Assembly: GCA_025655455.1 (NCBI GenBank)
Contig: JAHXIV010000098.1
Coordinates: 1 to 34,084, forward strand
DNA length: 34,084 nucleotides
DNA from: a gamma proteobacterium symbiont of Taylorina sp.
GTDB lineage: Bacteria; Pseudomonadota; Gammaproteobacteria; GRL18
Reading direction: 5' to 3'
The notes under the pieces were generated by a model. The model was not told the DNA's origin and searched no databases. It saw nothing but the letters and a program-made list of their open reading frames with translations. The position numbers and the translations under genes are program-made. The first letter of the stretch is position 1. Every line of letters begins with the position of its first letter. Below, piece after piece: positions 26,047 to 33,983 of this stretch.

Positions 26047-26778
26047 ATGAACACAGCACAGCCGGATCATATTCTCGTTGTCGATGATGATCCGGAAATC
26101 AGACAACTGCTAAAAACCTATCTTGAAAAAAATGAATTTCAGGTCAGTGTTGCTGCTGAGAGTAGGCAAATGTGGAAAAAACTGGAACAAACATCAATTG
26201 ATCTCATTGTGCTTGATATCATGTTACCGGGTACTGATGGACTTGAACTGTGTAGAAACTTACGGGTAAGTTCCCGTATCCCCATCATAATGCTAACCGC
26301 CCGAGGTGATGAAATGGATCGCATTCTGGGTCTTGAAATGGGGGCTGATGATTATCTGCCAAAACCTTTTAGCGCCAGAGAATTATTAGCTCGGATTAAG
26401 GTGATTTTACGACGAGTCAGAGACTTACCCATTGATTCATTAGCAGACAGCCCGGAAAAATTCTATTTTTCAGGCTGGATATTAGAAACTGCGACTCAAC
26501 ACCTGATTTCTCCTCAGGAAATTGTTATTCCATTAAGCAGCGCAGAATATCGTTTATTGACTATTTTTTTATTACATCCCAATCATGCTTTATCACGTGA
26601 TCAACTTCTTGATATGACACAGGGTCGTAATAGCGGACCATTTGATCGAAGTATTGATGTACTGGTAGGACGTTTACGTAAACGCCTTGGTGATGATGCC
26701 AAACAAGCAACGTTGATAAAGACTGTGCGAGGGCGAGGCTATTTACTTGCCAGCAAAGTTTCTACGGCAGGTAGATGA
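26047..26778 (+). CDS. OmpR-family response regulator
   Basis: 243 residues. The receiver occupies about 8-120, with acidic pocket VVDDDPEIR, phospho-acceptor Asp57 (VLDIMLPGTDG), MLTARGDE and the conserved Lys in YLPKPFSARELLARI. The winged-helix DNA-binding domain covers about 145-238 (LSSAEYRLLTIFLLHPNHALSRDQLLD, DRSIDVLVGRLRKRLGDD, IKTVRGRGYLL). It is divergent from a Spy/CpxP-like gene over two CpxR-like boxes and is followed 10 bp later by its kinase. By context it is a CpxR counterpart, but its sequence is a generic OmpR type, so I give no symbol. Confidence 0.95.
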   Translation: MNTAQPDHILVVDDDPEIRQLLKTYLEKNEFQVSVAAESRQMWKKLEQTSIDLIVLDIMLPGTDGLELCRNLRVSSRIPIIMLTARGDEMDRILGLEMGADDYLPKPFSARELLARIKVILRRVRDLPIDSLADSPEKFYFSGWILETATQHLISPQEIVIPLSSAEYRLLTIFLLHPNHALSRDQLLDMTQGRNSGPFDRSIDVLVGRLRKRLGDDAKQATLIKTVRGRGYLLASKVSTAGR

Positions 26779-26788
26779 GAAAATAATA

Positions 26789-28186
26789 GTGACGCTATTA
26801 CCTAAGACACTTTTTGGCCGACTGATACTGGTACTGTTAACAGGGCTTATTCTGGCACAATTACTATCAGCCATAATTCTATTGCGTGATCGTGGGCAGG
26901 TACTTTACGAATCCATTCGTGAAAATATGATTGTTCGAACCACAGGTATTGTCCAATTACTGAATTCATTACCAGCACCAGACCGTGAACACTTAATACC
27001 TTTACTTGCCAGTCCGGAGTTGCGGATTAAACTGGCAGAACAGCCATTAGAAATTTCTGCCATGGATCAAAATTCCAAATATGCTTCCCAAAAGGTAAAA
27101 CAGAGACTTGCCCAACATCTACCACCTGCTACAAATATCAGAATTTCAATTATTGATGGAAGCGTGATGCCAACCCCATTTCAATGGCCTCCTATGCATC
27201 GTAGACACATGCAAAATGGTTTTCGTGCAGCTCAGAACAAACCCCATGCTATGGCACGTTTTTTTCATCTACAGATCCAATTACAGGATGATTCCTGGGT
27301 ATTTTTTGAGCGAGGCATACCAGAGAACACTTTTATTTGGCCTGGCAGATTGTTGCTGGTATTGTTGATCCTTTTAATCAGCGTCATACTGCTTTCGCTG
27401 ATTGCTGTTCGTTTTATCACTAAACCACTTAAACAGCTGAGACAGGCGGCTGAAGGTCTTGGAAAAAATATTCAACAAGCTCCACTGGAAGAAACAGGTC
27501 CCAGTGAAATTTCTGAGACAGCAAAGGCATTCAATACTATGCAGCGCCGTCTTAAAAACTATATAGAAGATAAAGCCAATATTCTTGCTGCTGTTTCACA
27601 TGATCTTAAGACACCACTTACCCGGATGCGTTTACGTACCGATCTCATGGATGATAAGGAACTAAGTGATAAGATGCAGTTGGATCTGGATGATATGGAA
27701 AATATGGTTACGGCAACACTTAATTTTATGCGGGGTATAGAAATAACAGAAAGCATCCAGCAAGTGGATTTAATGGCCTTATTGGAGAGTATTCAAGAAG
27801 ATGTGCAAATGACCGGCCAATCAATTGAACTGGAAGGTATGATTAAAATACCTTATACAGGCAAACCATTATCTTTGAAACGCTGTATTAACAACCTGCT
27901 TGAGAATGCCATCCGTTATGGCAAACAGGTGAGCATCAAGGTTGAAGATAGCGATGATAATATTACCATTTTTATTTGTGATAAAGGCCCCGGGATACCA
28001 GAGGATGCATTGAAAAAGGTTTTTGAACCATTCTTTCGCCTGGATTCTTCACGAGCTAAACATACTGGTGGTACAGGTTTAGGACTTGGTATTGCACGAA
28101 ATATTGCACGTTCTCATGGTGGTGAGCTCAGTCTGACTAATCAGAGTACTGTCGGGCTTTGTGCTAAATTAACCTTACCAAAGTAA
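26789..28186 (+). CDS. Sensor histidine kinase, partner of the OmpR-type regulator
   Basis: 465 residues from GTG 26789, which is preceded by ATGAG and gives a start just before the first membrane segment; the frame is open a further 14 codons upstream, overlapping the regulator gene. TM1 is about 8-31, a periplasmic domain of about 150 residues follows with little similarity I recognise, TM2 is about 185-206, then HAMP. HisKA has His271 in AAVSHDLKTPLTRMRLR, and HATPase has LLENAIRYG, DKGPGIPED and TGGTGLGLGIA. The SHDLKTPLTR form is closer to EnvZ/RstB-like kinases than to CpxA. The periplasmic loop contains PTPFQWPPMHRRHMQNG, rich in Pro, His and Met. Confidence 0.92.
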   Translation: MTLLPKTLFGRLILVLLTGLILAQLLSAIILLRDRGQVLYESIRENMIVRTTGIVQLLNSLPAPDREHLIPLLASPELRIKLAEQPLEISAMDQNSKYASQKVKQRLAQHLPPATNIRISIIDGSVMPTPFQWPPMHRRHMQNGFRAAQNKPHAMARFFHLQIQLQDDSWVFFERGIPENTFIWPGRLLLVLLILLISVILLSLIAVRFITKPLKQLRQAAEGLGKNIQQAPLEETGPSEISETAKAFNTMQRRLKNYIEDKANILAAVSHDLKTPLTRMRLRTDLMDDKELSDKMQLDLDDMENMVTATLNFMRGIEITESIQQVDLMALLESIQEDVQMTGQSIELEGMIKIPYTGKPLSLKRCINNLLENAIRYGKQVSIKVEDSDDNITIFICDKGPGIPEDALKKVFEPFFRLDSSRAKHTGGTGLGLGIARNIARSHGGELSLTNQSTVGLCAKLTLPK

Positions 28187-28227
28187 GATATTTAGCTGCA
28201 TGGCTATACGTTACTGTATAAAGTGAA

Positions 28228-28803
28228 CTAAAAACGGAATAGGTTCATAGCCTTTACATCATCACCGTCCAGATCCCACGAGGCATAAAGTGCTTTGATC
28301 GTAAAGTTATCATTGAAGTCATATTCGACATAAGCCTGTTCAACTTCTACTTCACCATTTTTTCCATCGCCAGCAATATCATGTTCAATCTCAAACTCAG
28401 AGAAAAATCTTAGGTCGTCATTGAACTCATGACCAAAAAATAATACAAAGCGGTGTAGGTCTAACTCATCTTTATTACTACCACCAGCTTTTTTGTTTTC
28501 CAGGTTGTTGTAATGGAGTTCGCCATAACCACCAATGGTCGTTTTATTAAACCATTCTTTTGCTTTGCCATAGCTTATATTAGAGTCTTCAAGAGCAACA
28601 GTCGTTGCTTCAATTTTTGCTTCATTATTTTGAGATGTATTTTTAAGACGGGTAATTTCCTGTTTCTGTGCTTCAAGGGCTTTTTGTTGTTGTTGAATTA
28701 ATTTCCACATTTCTTCCATAGAAGGTGTTTTTTTTGCCACAACAGGCAATGATAATGTTGATGCAACACATAAAAACAATAATTCTGATTTAAACGATTT
28801 CAA
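28228..28803 (-). pseudogene. Phosphate-selective-porin-like outer membrane protein, apparent internal deletion
   Basis: 191 residues. The signal peptide is about 1-23 (SELLFLCVASTLSLPVVAKK). A coiled-coil trimerisation segment follows (MWKLIQQQQKALEAQKQEITRLKN), then barrel start TTIGGYGELHYNNL, DLHRFVLFFGHEFNDDLRFFSEFEIEH, and EVEVEQAYVEYDFNDNFTIKA. Full-length relatives continue for some 200 more residues. Here the sequence passes directly into LYASWDLDGDD, which in such porins belongs to a late strand, and stops at NLFRF. The simplest reading is an in-frame internal deletion leaving a barrel too small to work. A Fur-like box lies upstream. Confidence 0.6.
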
Positions 28804-29129
28804 TTTTTTCTCCAGCTAGTAAAATATCATAGATACAAATAAGAATCGAATTATAAATGTAAATGATAATCAATATTAATCAAACATTTAAAATATATTA
28901 GTTTTATATGAAAAATATCTTGCTTGGAACTGACTTGATCCCATGATGAGGATTGTTGGGGCAATTATCACATAACACCATTGAAGTTTATGAATGCAAA
29001 GATAAATCGGTGATTTGAGGTTATAAATCTAATCAGAAAATAAGAAATAGTATATACATTGCATCGATGTGATATTGGTTTTGTGATAATATAATGGATA
29101 ATTTCTTATTAGTTTATCCTGGATAATAT
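28804..29129. other. Divergent intergenic region between porin remnant and TMEM165 gene
   Basis: It contains the Fur-like box described separately. Just before the transporter, GGATAA and TTATCC flank 12 bp at 29095-29119. I looked for the conserved core of the Mn-sensing yybP-ykoY riboswitch, which often precedes TMEM165-type genes, and did not see it. Confidence 0.4.
28859..28877 (-). promoter_or_regulatory. Fur-like box upstream of the porin remnant
   Basis: ATGATAATCA at 28863-28872 equals the core of the Fur consensus, and about 15 of 19 positions of the full palindromic box match by eye. It lies about 60 bp upstream of the porin ATG. This suggests iron-regulated expression of the original gene. 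Confidence 0.5.
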
Positions 29130-29753
29130 ATGGACTATTTATCTAATTTATTATCATCATTGAACTGGCCTGATATGCTTAAAATATCAGGCTCCAGCTA
29201 CTTATTAATATTTGCAGCAGAAATAGGTGATAAAAGCCAATTGGTGTGTATGGCGCTTGCAGCCAGATATAGAGCTGCGCCAGTAATGCTGGGTGCAGCC
29301 TTTTCCTTTATATTTCTCAATACATTGGCTGTCACTTTTGGCGTCGCAATTGCCAATTGGATTCCTGAAGTGTTTATCTCAGCTATTGTGACCATTCTAT
29401 TTGCAATATTTGGGATTCATGCATTGCGTATGCAAGAGGATACTGAGGGTGAGGATGATAATGTGGAGGTTAGTAGTAGCCATAGTATATTAATAGCAAC
29501 ATTCTTACTGATATCTGTTGCTGAATTTGGTGATAAAACCCAATTAGCAGTAGTGGCGTTAAGTAGTACCAGTATACCAATTGCTGTATGGCTGGGTTCA
29601 TCTCTGGCTTTAATCACTACATCTGCACTGGGCGTTTTAGCCGGTCGTACTATATTACAACGAATACCCATTACCTTACTTCATCGTATCAGCGGTGTGA
29701 TTTTTGTTCTTCTTGCAATCATTGCAGCATACAAAACTTATATGGCTTTGTAA
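29130..29753 (+). CDS. TMEM165/GDT1 family cation (Mn2+) transporter
   Basis: A 207-residue membrane protein with six predicted membrane segments in two inverted halves. Each half carries the family signature: EIGDKSQ at 31-37 and EFGDKTQ at 132-138. An acidic cytoplasmic linker (EDTEGEDDNVE) joins them. Bacterial members (MneA and relatives) export manganese, and eukaryotic ones move Mn or Ca with protons. It is a single gene. Substrate is inferred from family only. Confidence 0.92.
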   Translation: MDYLSNLLSSLNWPDMLKISGSSYLLIFAAEIGDKSQLVCMALAARYRAAPVMLGAAFSFIFLNTLAVTFGVAIANWIPEVFISAIVTILFAIFGIHALRMQEDTEGEDDNVEVSSSHSILIATFLLISVAEFGDKTQLAVVALSSTSIPIAVWLGSSLALITTSALGVLAGRTILQRIPITLLHRISGVIFVLLAIIAAYKTYMAL

Positions 29754-29813
29754 GCCTTTTAAATAAGGACGTGTACATAGAATTATATTTTCTAACTTCT
29801 GCTAATTTGGTAA

Positions 29814-30038
29814 CACACGACTGATCAGGCGCCTATTGACCATTCACATCTGTCTAAAATTCACTTTGCCAATGATTCCTCTCATCACTTTGATCACGAT
29901 GACTTGGTTTATGATGAATTGTTCTCTGGATTTGATGTAAATGATAATGTATTTTTTAATAAAATTTCCAATAACACACTTTTGCTCGCTTTATTATCCA
30001 TAGTTATTAATTTTTTTGTAGCGGTTTTTTGTCTATAA
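29814..30038 (+). pseudogene. Decayed small His/Asp-rich membrane protein
   Basis: A frame without a plausible start reads DQAPIDHSHLSKIHF, SSHHFDHDDLVYDELFSGFD and ends in one membrane segment, TLLLALLSIVINFFVAVFCL. A neighbouring frame just upstream (from about 29771) gives YIELYFLTSANLVTHD, so a one-base shift near 29815 could have broken a short gene with a leader. Histidine and Asp clusters suggest metal contact, as in small metal-linked periplasmic proteins. The rest of 29754-30192 holds no other gene. Confidence 0.4.
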
Positions 30039-30192
30039 ATATTCTATCGATACAGTGATGAAGATATTATTTATCCATTTCGATACGTATTTTCGCCCCC
30101 ACTTCGAGCTCCTCCTCTTTAAGTCTTTATCCTTATTTGATGGCCAGTAATTTTTTGTACCATCATTTCATAAAATTTTTTTGTAGATTGTT

Positions 30193-30705
30193 TTAATAAG
30201 TTGATATGAGCTTATATCTTTTATTGGCGAATACAATAGTGATTGATTTTGGGCAATCAACAATAATTTCTTTTACAGAAGGTAAGCCTTTCTCCCATGG
30301 TTTTGAATCTTGTTTTAATTCGGGTTCACCATATTTGCTGCTATCTATTTGTTCCAAATATTCATAAACCTGTTTCACTTTCATTCGTTTTAATGAAGCC
30401 AAAAAAAAACACTGGTCAGGATAGGCAACAAAGTTCTTATCAACAAATTCACTATTGCCCGATTTTTTCGGCCCATGCTGTAAGGGTAAAGCAATCAGGT
30501 TTCCAAAACCACCAGTAGGCATATTATCCTGATTTGGAAAAAAGCGGTCATAAGAGTCAAAGGATAACAGCTCAAGCAAGTCAAGTTCAACCATATTCAT
30601 TTCATCAGCATCAGTAATAGCAAGCTTGTTTGATAATACTTGATTATTTGAATTTGATTGGTATTGTCCTTCAAGATTTCCATGAGTATCATAACGATCA
30701 GTCAT
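30193..30705 (-). pseudogene. Chimeric ORF: Fic N-terminus fused to part of a TOTE-type primase domain
   Basis: 170 residues from two sources. Residues 1-47 (MTDRYDTHGNLEGQYQ, NNQVLSNKLAITDADEMNMVE) follow the N-terminal pattern of Fic-family AMPylases (RYD..G..E.Q...VL.N.L.I...EM...E), but the catalytic HPFxxGNGR motif is absent. From about residue 48 the sequence SFDSYDRFFPNQDNMPTGGF, GNLIALPLQHGPKKSGNSEF and AYPDQCFFLASLKRM is the C-terminal part of the archaeo-eukaryotic primase domain of TOTE conflict proteins, which has lost its catalytic front half. The last 60 residues match the start of the helicase at 32424-33983 before ending abruptly. It is probably a deletion product and not functional. 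Confidence 0.6.
30222..30398 (-). repeat. 177-bp direct repeat, copy A (linker of TOTE-like gene)
   Basis: Aligned without gaps to 33821-33997 at a constant offset of 3599 bp, with about 23 differences by eye (about 87% identity). It encodes the linker between primase and helicase domains (KQVYEYLEQIDSSKYGEPE, PWEKGLPS, IIVDCPKSITIVFANK). Confidence 0.85.
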
Positions 30706-30940
30706 TTTCTAATTTCTCAACATATTCTTGTGGAATATTAAATTAATTTACAGAAGTAATGATAAATTCAATATATTGTAACAGGAATTAAAGAGAACAA
30801 TAATCATATAAGGCTTGAATCCAACGCTTGATATTGTCTTTGAATCAAATTGACTACTTTTCCTCAATCAAGAATTAAAATTGTAGAAAGGACTTTTCTG
30901 AAAAGAGTTAAGTGGTTTAAATAAAATATTTGGTAGTGAT
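30706..30940. other. AT-rich intergenic stretch before the long hairpin
   Basis: There is no gene. A short palindrome (CTTTTCTGAAAAG) lies near 30892-30904. Together with the following hairpin and AT-rich sequence to 31331 it forms about 625 bp without coding content. Confidence 0.4.
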
Positions 30941-31123
30941 AAACCTAGAAGACGCAGTGGATATCGTTACGAAACGTTCAAAAGTGCTGTAGATAAAGGG
31001 TTTTACCAGATATTTTGGCTTTATTCGTAGTCACTCTACGGATGGAGCCAAAATATTTAGAAAATCCTTTAGGTGCAGTGCTTTTGGGCATTGTAGTAGA
31101 TGTCTATTGCGTTTTCTAGGATT
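30941..31123 (+). ncRNA. Candidate 183-nt structured RNA: a single long hairpin
   Basis: The segment folds back on itself almost completely. The outer stem is CCTAGAAGACGCAGTGGATATC with GTCTATTGCGTTTTCTAGG. After a 4-5 nt internal loop, the middle stem is AAAGTGCTGT with GCAGTGCTTT and TAAAGGGTTTT with AAAATCCTTTA. The inner stem is ATATTTTGGCT with AGCCAAAATAT, then UUAUU with GAUGG, and the apex is CGTAG-TCACT-CTACG. Pairing by hand gives about 15 G-U wobbles if the plus strand is the RNA, against about 7 non-pairs, only 2 of which would be wobbles on the minus strand. This bias suggests a plus-strand RNA or single-stranded DNA is the selected form. A promoter is not evident. A decayed inverted-repeat element is the alternative. 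Confidence 0.5.
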
Positions 31124-31331
31124 AATAAATGATATTGATGATAGCAATCAATTTAAAGCTCAAAATAAAGCTATTGTAATCTAATAGTTTTTATCGCAAG
31201 ATTTCTATTTTAAAGAAATTGCGTATTACAATAATTTTAAATAAAACATAATAACTTCTTATTTTTCATAAAGAAATAAATAGTTATTATTGCAAAAATG
31301 TATTTTATTGCAGATAAGATATCGCTAAGAA

Positions 31332-31360
31332 TGGTGCCCAGGGCCGGAATCGAACCGGCA
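31332..31360 (-). other. tRNA-Leu 3'-end fragment, probable attachment-site scar
   Basis: The minus strand reads TGCCGGTTCGATTCCGGC followed by CCTGGGCACCA: a complete T-arm (5-bp stem GCCGG/CCGGC, loop TTCGATT), the 3' acceptor strand and the CCA end. The preceding sequence has no anticodon or D-arm. CCTGGGCACCA is the 3' end typical of a gammaproteobacterial tRNA-Leu whose 5' end is GCCCAGG. Tyrosine integrases leave exactly such a fragment at the far end of an element. From its orientation the element would lie on the higher-coordinate side. Confidence 0.75.
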
Positions 31361-31555
31361 AAAAAATTTTCTTTGAGGAGCTAAGGGCAATTAAGAGCAA
31401 TGAATTCAATGAGTTAAAAATATTATTTTTATTTTACTCCTCATAAGTCCCCATATATCCTCTCCAGTTGGTCACATACAGTTCACAAATTAAGTTAATC
31501 TATTAATCATCAAAATCAAAAAACGCTCTAAAAATCAATGTTCAGATCCTTAAAC
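31361..31555. other. Intergenic stretch next to the tRNA fragment
   Basis: Non-coding. It includes TCCCCATATATCC and GGTCACATACAG motifs near 31447-31480, where integrase arm sites would be expected in an island end. No clear repeat array is visible. Confidence 0.3.
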
Positions 31556-31948
31556 TTAGGCTTTGTTTTTAAGTAAAAAAACTTCAACTTCACACACTAA
31601 AAAATCTGCTTTTTCTACAGCCCATTTCCCTTTATCGGAGTCAATTTCCTCTCCCATGTAATCAGCCATCAAACGAATTTTTTCAACCTGATTAAGTAAT
31701 CGCCCCAAATCAACTTCAAGTAACCCAGGTTTAATAAGATGCTGTCCAAAAGCCCCAATAAGACCACGATGAGTTTTAGTGTTAGCAGGGTTCACTGGAT
31801 CACCAACAGTCAATAATGCCGCATGAGCCGCATCAAACATTGCATAATAAGCACGGTTACAGGCACCATCAATATCACCATCATCAAGCAATATTTTGGC
31901 TGAAGAAATTGCTCGTTTTGCTTTGACCATAGATTCTTCAGGATTCAT
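31556..31948 (-). CDS. HEPN domain protein (UPF0332-like), putative toxin
   Basis: 130 residues. The HEPN pattern is clear: KAKRAISSAKILLDDGDIDGACNRAYYAMFDAAHAALL with Arg32 and His42 as candidate catalytic residues, KTHRGLIGAFGQHLIKPGLL, and RLMADYM. HEPN proteins are often metal-independent RNases. It is paired with an MNT nucleotidyltransferase: its ATG overlaps that gene's stop as ATGA (31945-31948). HEPN/MNT pairs act as toxin-antitoxin modules in which the MNT AMPylates the HEPN toxin. Gene order here is MNT then HEPN. Confidence 0.87.
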   Translation of the reverse strand: MNPEESMVKAKRAISSAKILLDDGDIDGACNRAYYAMFDAAHAALLTVGDPVNPANTKTHRGLIGAFGQHLIKPGLLEVDLGRLLNQVEKIRLMADYMGEEIDSDKGKWAVEKADFLVCEVEVFLLKNKA

Positions 31949-32295
31949 AAAAGGATGCCATCCTGTTGAATATTTTTAATCAAAGCCGGATTTTTAAAGT
32001 TTTCAGGGTGCTGCCATTCATCCATCCAAAATGGCACAGCATCAACTAATATTCCAGTTTCCATCATTACATCAAAAGCAATAGAGGCCATATCTAATGC
32101 AGTATCTGCTCGTTGAGCATGAAGGCCCCGTAAGAGGATGGCAATATCCATATCACTTTGTGCTCTAGCCTCGTGTCTCGCATAACTCCCAAATAGAATT
32201 GCTTTTTCTAAGTCATATTTTTCATTAATACGAGCTAAAAAAAGTTCTGTAGTTAAGTCAATTTTATCTTGATTTTTATTTGGAATTATTGACAT
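31945..32295 (-). CDS. MNT nucleotidyltransferase, putative antitoxin
   Basis: 116 residues of the minimal nucleotidyltransferase family. The signature ILFGSYARHEARAQSDMDIAILL gives Gly36-Ser37 and metal-binding Asp48 and Asp50. The C-terminal part carries a third acidic residue in GILVDAVPFW. It is the upstream partner of the HEPN gene and would modify or neutralise it. The ATG at 32295 follows an AAGTGTC leader with a weak AGGGAAA ribosome binding site. Confidence 0.9.
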   Translation of the reverse strand: MSIIPNKNQDKIDLTTELFLARINEKYDLEKAILFGSYARHEARAQSDMDIAILLRGLHAQRADTALDMASIAFDVMMETGILVDAVPFWMDEWQHPENFKNPALIKNIQQDGILL

Positions 32296-32423
32296 GACAC
32301 TTTCCCTAAAATTACATTAATATATATTAATCTATTATAGACGTTATTGAGAGCTTATTCATTAAAACTTAAAAGGATAGCTGTAACTCTTTGGCCATAG
32401 CCTTTTAGCTCCCAATTATTGAT

Positions 32424-33983
32424 TCAAAATAGCTTGGTTTGAATCAATGTATCATCATCTTTGAAAGATAATGAATAACCCATAGCTTCATACCCTTTAC
32501 TGCGTTTTTTAAACATTCTCTGCAGCATGGGTAATGCCTGATCAACATAATCATAAACAATGACACGTTCTTTGCCTTTAAATTGGCGATGAATACGTCC
32601 AACGTATTGTGCTAATAAGCCTTTCCATGAAATAGGCAAAGCCAAAAATAAAGTGTCCAATTTTGCCAGGTCAAAACCCTCTCCAATATATTTTCCAGTA
32701 GCAATCAGTACCTGACTATCATTAATATTATCCATGGCCGTTTTAAGTTCTTTACTTTTCATTGCCCCACGAAGCACCTGGAAACTTATTTTTCTTGCCG
32801 CAATCAGATCAGCAAGTATCATAGCGTGTTCTCTTCGCTCAGTTAAAATAATAGGATGTCGATTTTTGACAACTTCTGCCACCACATCATCTATAATTTG
32901 TTTATTCCTATCTTTGTCCTCCATAAGCCATTGGTACACATTGGATATATTCGGAGATCGCTCACAATTTAAAAATTCCTGCGGTGGTATTGTATCAAGT
33001 TGAGTGACTATAGCTCGTTGTTCAAAATGTTCACGAGCATCAGATTTAACCGTATGTCTGATGGGATCTGCTTGCATAAAAATTATTGGCTGATGTCCAT
33101 CTTGTCGCTGAGGTGTTGCTGTTATCCCGAAAACATATCTTGCATGAACTTCACTAAGCAACATATCATAATTTGGTGCTGAAATATGATGGCATTCATC
33201 TATAATTACCTGGCCATAATCAAATAAATGTTGATTAACTGAATTGTCCTTACGATTAATCATACTTTGATAGGTGGCAATATCAACCTGTCCGGTTGGC
33301 TTACTCTTCCCTCCACTGATAATTCCAATTTCAACACCCGATAAAAATGAAGATAAACGCTCTTTCCACTGATCAACTAACTGTCGAGTATGAACAAGTA
33401 TTAACGTATTAACCTTTCTTTTATAAATTAAACCAATGGCTGTTACGGTTTTACCAAATGCAGTTGGTGCATGAAGAATACCAACATCATGTTTACTCAT
33501 CATAGTAACCGTTTTTTTCTGATCTTTACGTAACTCACCTTTAAACTGAATACTCTTTATTCTCTGACCAGATTTTCTTTTATCTTCAACCTCAATGATT
33601 ATAGATTGCTGCTCCAATAGTTTAACAACATCATCAAAGCAACCTCTCGGTAAATTAATATAGCCCTGTTCAATATTGGCAAGACAAATAAATCTTGGAA
33701 TACCATTAGTGGAAAAGCGTAATGCTTGAGTTTTAAAGAAAACAGGATTAGAAAAACTGGCTAATCGTTTTAATCGTGTCAGTAAAGTCTGTGGTAAAGT
33801 TTTTGTTTCAATATAAATTTTATTAGCTAATACAATAGTGATTGATTTTGGGCAATCAACAATAATATCTTTTGCAGGAGGTAATCCTTTCTCCCATGGT
33901 TTTAAATCTTGTTTTGGTTGAGACTCACCATTTTTGCTACTATTTATTCGTTCCAAATGTTCATAAACCTGTTCCACCTTCAT
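32424..33983 (-). CDS. TOTE-type DEAD/DEAH helicase, primase domain missing
   Basis: 519 residues from ATG 33983. After a linker (1-60, shared with the chimeric ORF at 30193) and an approximately 90-residue conserved domain (CLANIEQGYINLPRGCFDDVV), a superfamily 2 helicase runs to the end: Walker A HAPTAFGKTVTAIGL (Lys178), Walker B VIIDECHHISAP (262-265), GITATPQRQDG, and motif VI QYVGRIHRQFKGKERV. In the TOTE family this helicase is fused behind an archaeo-eukaryotic primase domain. Here homology stops at about 33998, a stop codon follows in frame at about 34020, and the sequence beyond is unrelated. The ATG is therefore an internal Met, and the gene is N-terminally truncated. The helicase domain itself is intact. 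A weak hairpin (AAAAGG/CCTTTT) follows its stop at 32371-32406. Confidence 0.75.
   Translation of the reverse strand: MKVEQVYEHLERINSSKNGESQPKQDLKPWEKGLPPAKDIIVDCPKSITIVLANKIYIETKTLPQTLLTRLKRLASFSNPVFFKTQALRFSTNGIPRFICLANIEQGYINLPRGCFDDVVKLLEQQSIIIEVEDKRKSGQRIKSIQFKGELRKDQKKTVTMMSKHDVGILHAPTAFGKTVTAIGLIYKRKVNTLILVHTRQLVDQWKERLSSFLSGVEIGIISGGKSKPTGQVDIATYQSMINRKDNSVNQHLFDYGQVIIDECHHISAPNYDMLLSEVHARYVFGITATPQRQDGHQPIIFMQADPIRHTVKSDAREHFEQRAIVTQLDTIPPQEFLNCERSPNISNVYQWLMEDKDRNKQIIDDVVAEVVKNRHPIILTERREHAMILADLIAARKISFQVLRGAMKSKELKTAMDNINDSQVLIATGKYIGEGFDLAKLDTLFLALPISWKGLLAQYVGRIHRQFKGKERVIVYDYVDQALPMLQRMFKKRSKGYEAMGYSLSFKDDDTLIQTKLF

Noticed and set aside
28880..29129. yybP-ykoY manganese riboswitch before the TMEM165 gene
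   Set aside because: The conserved GGGGAGUA-type core and paired elements are not seen.
30941..31123. Integron attC site or complete retron
   Set aside because: No GTTRRRY-type core sites at the ends and no integrase or reverse transcriptase in the window.
31248..31287. AT-rich hairpin (AATAACT...AGTTATT)
   Set aside because: Very AT-rich sequence forms such pairings easily; no T-run or neighbouring gene end supports a terminator.
31332..31360. A functional tRNA gene
   Set aside because: Only the T-arm, acceptor 3' strand and CCA exist; no anticodon or D-arm precedes them.
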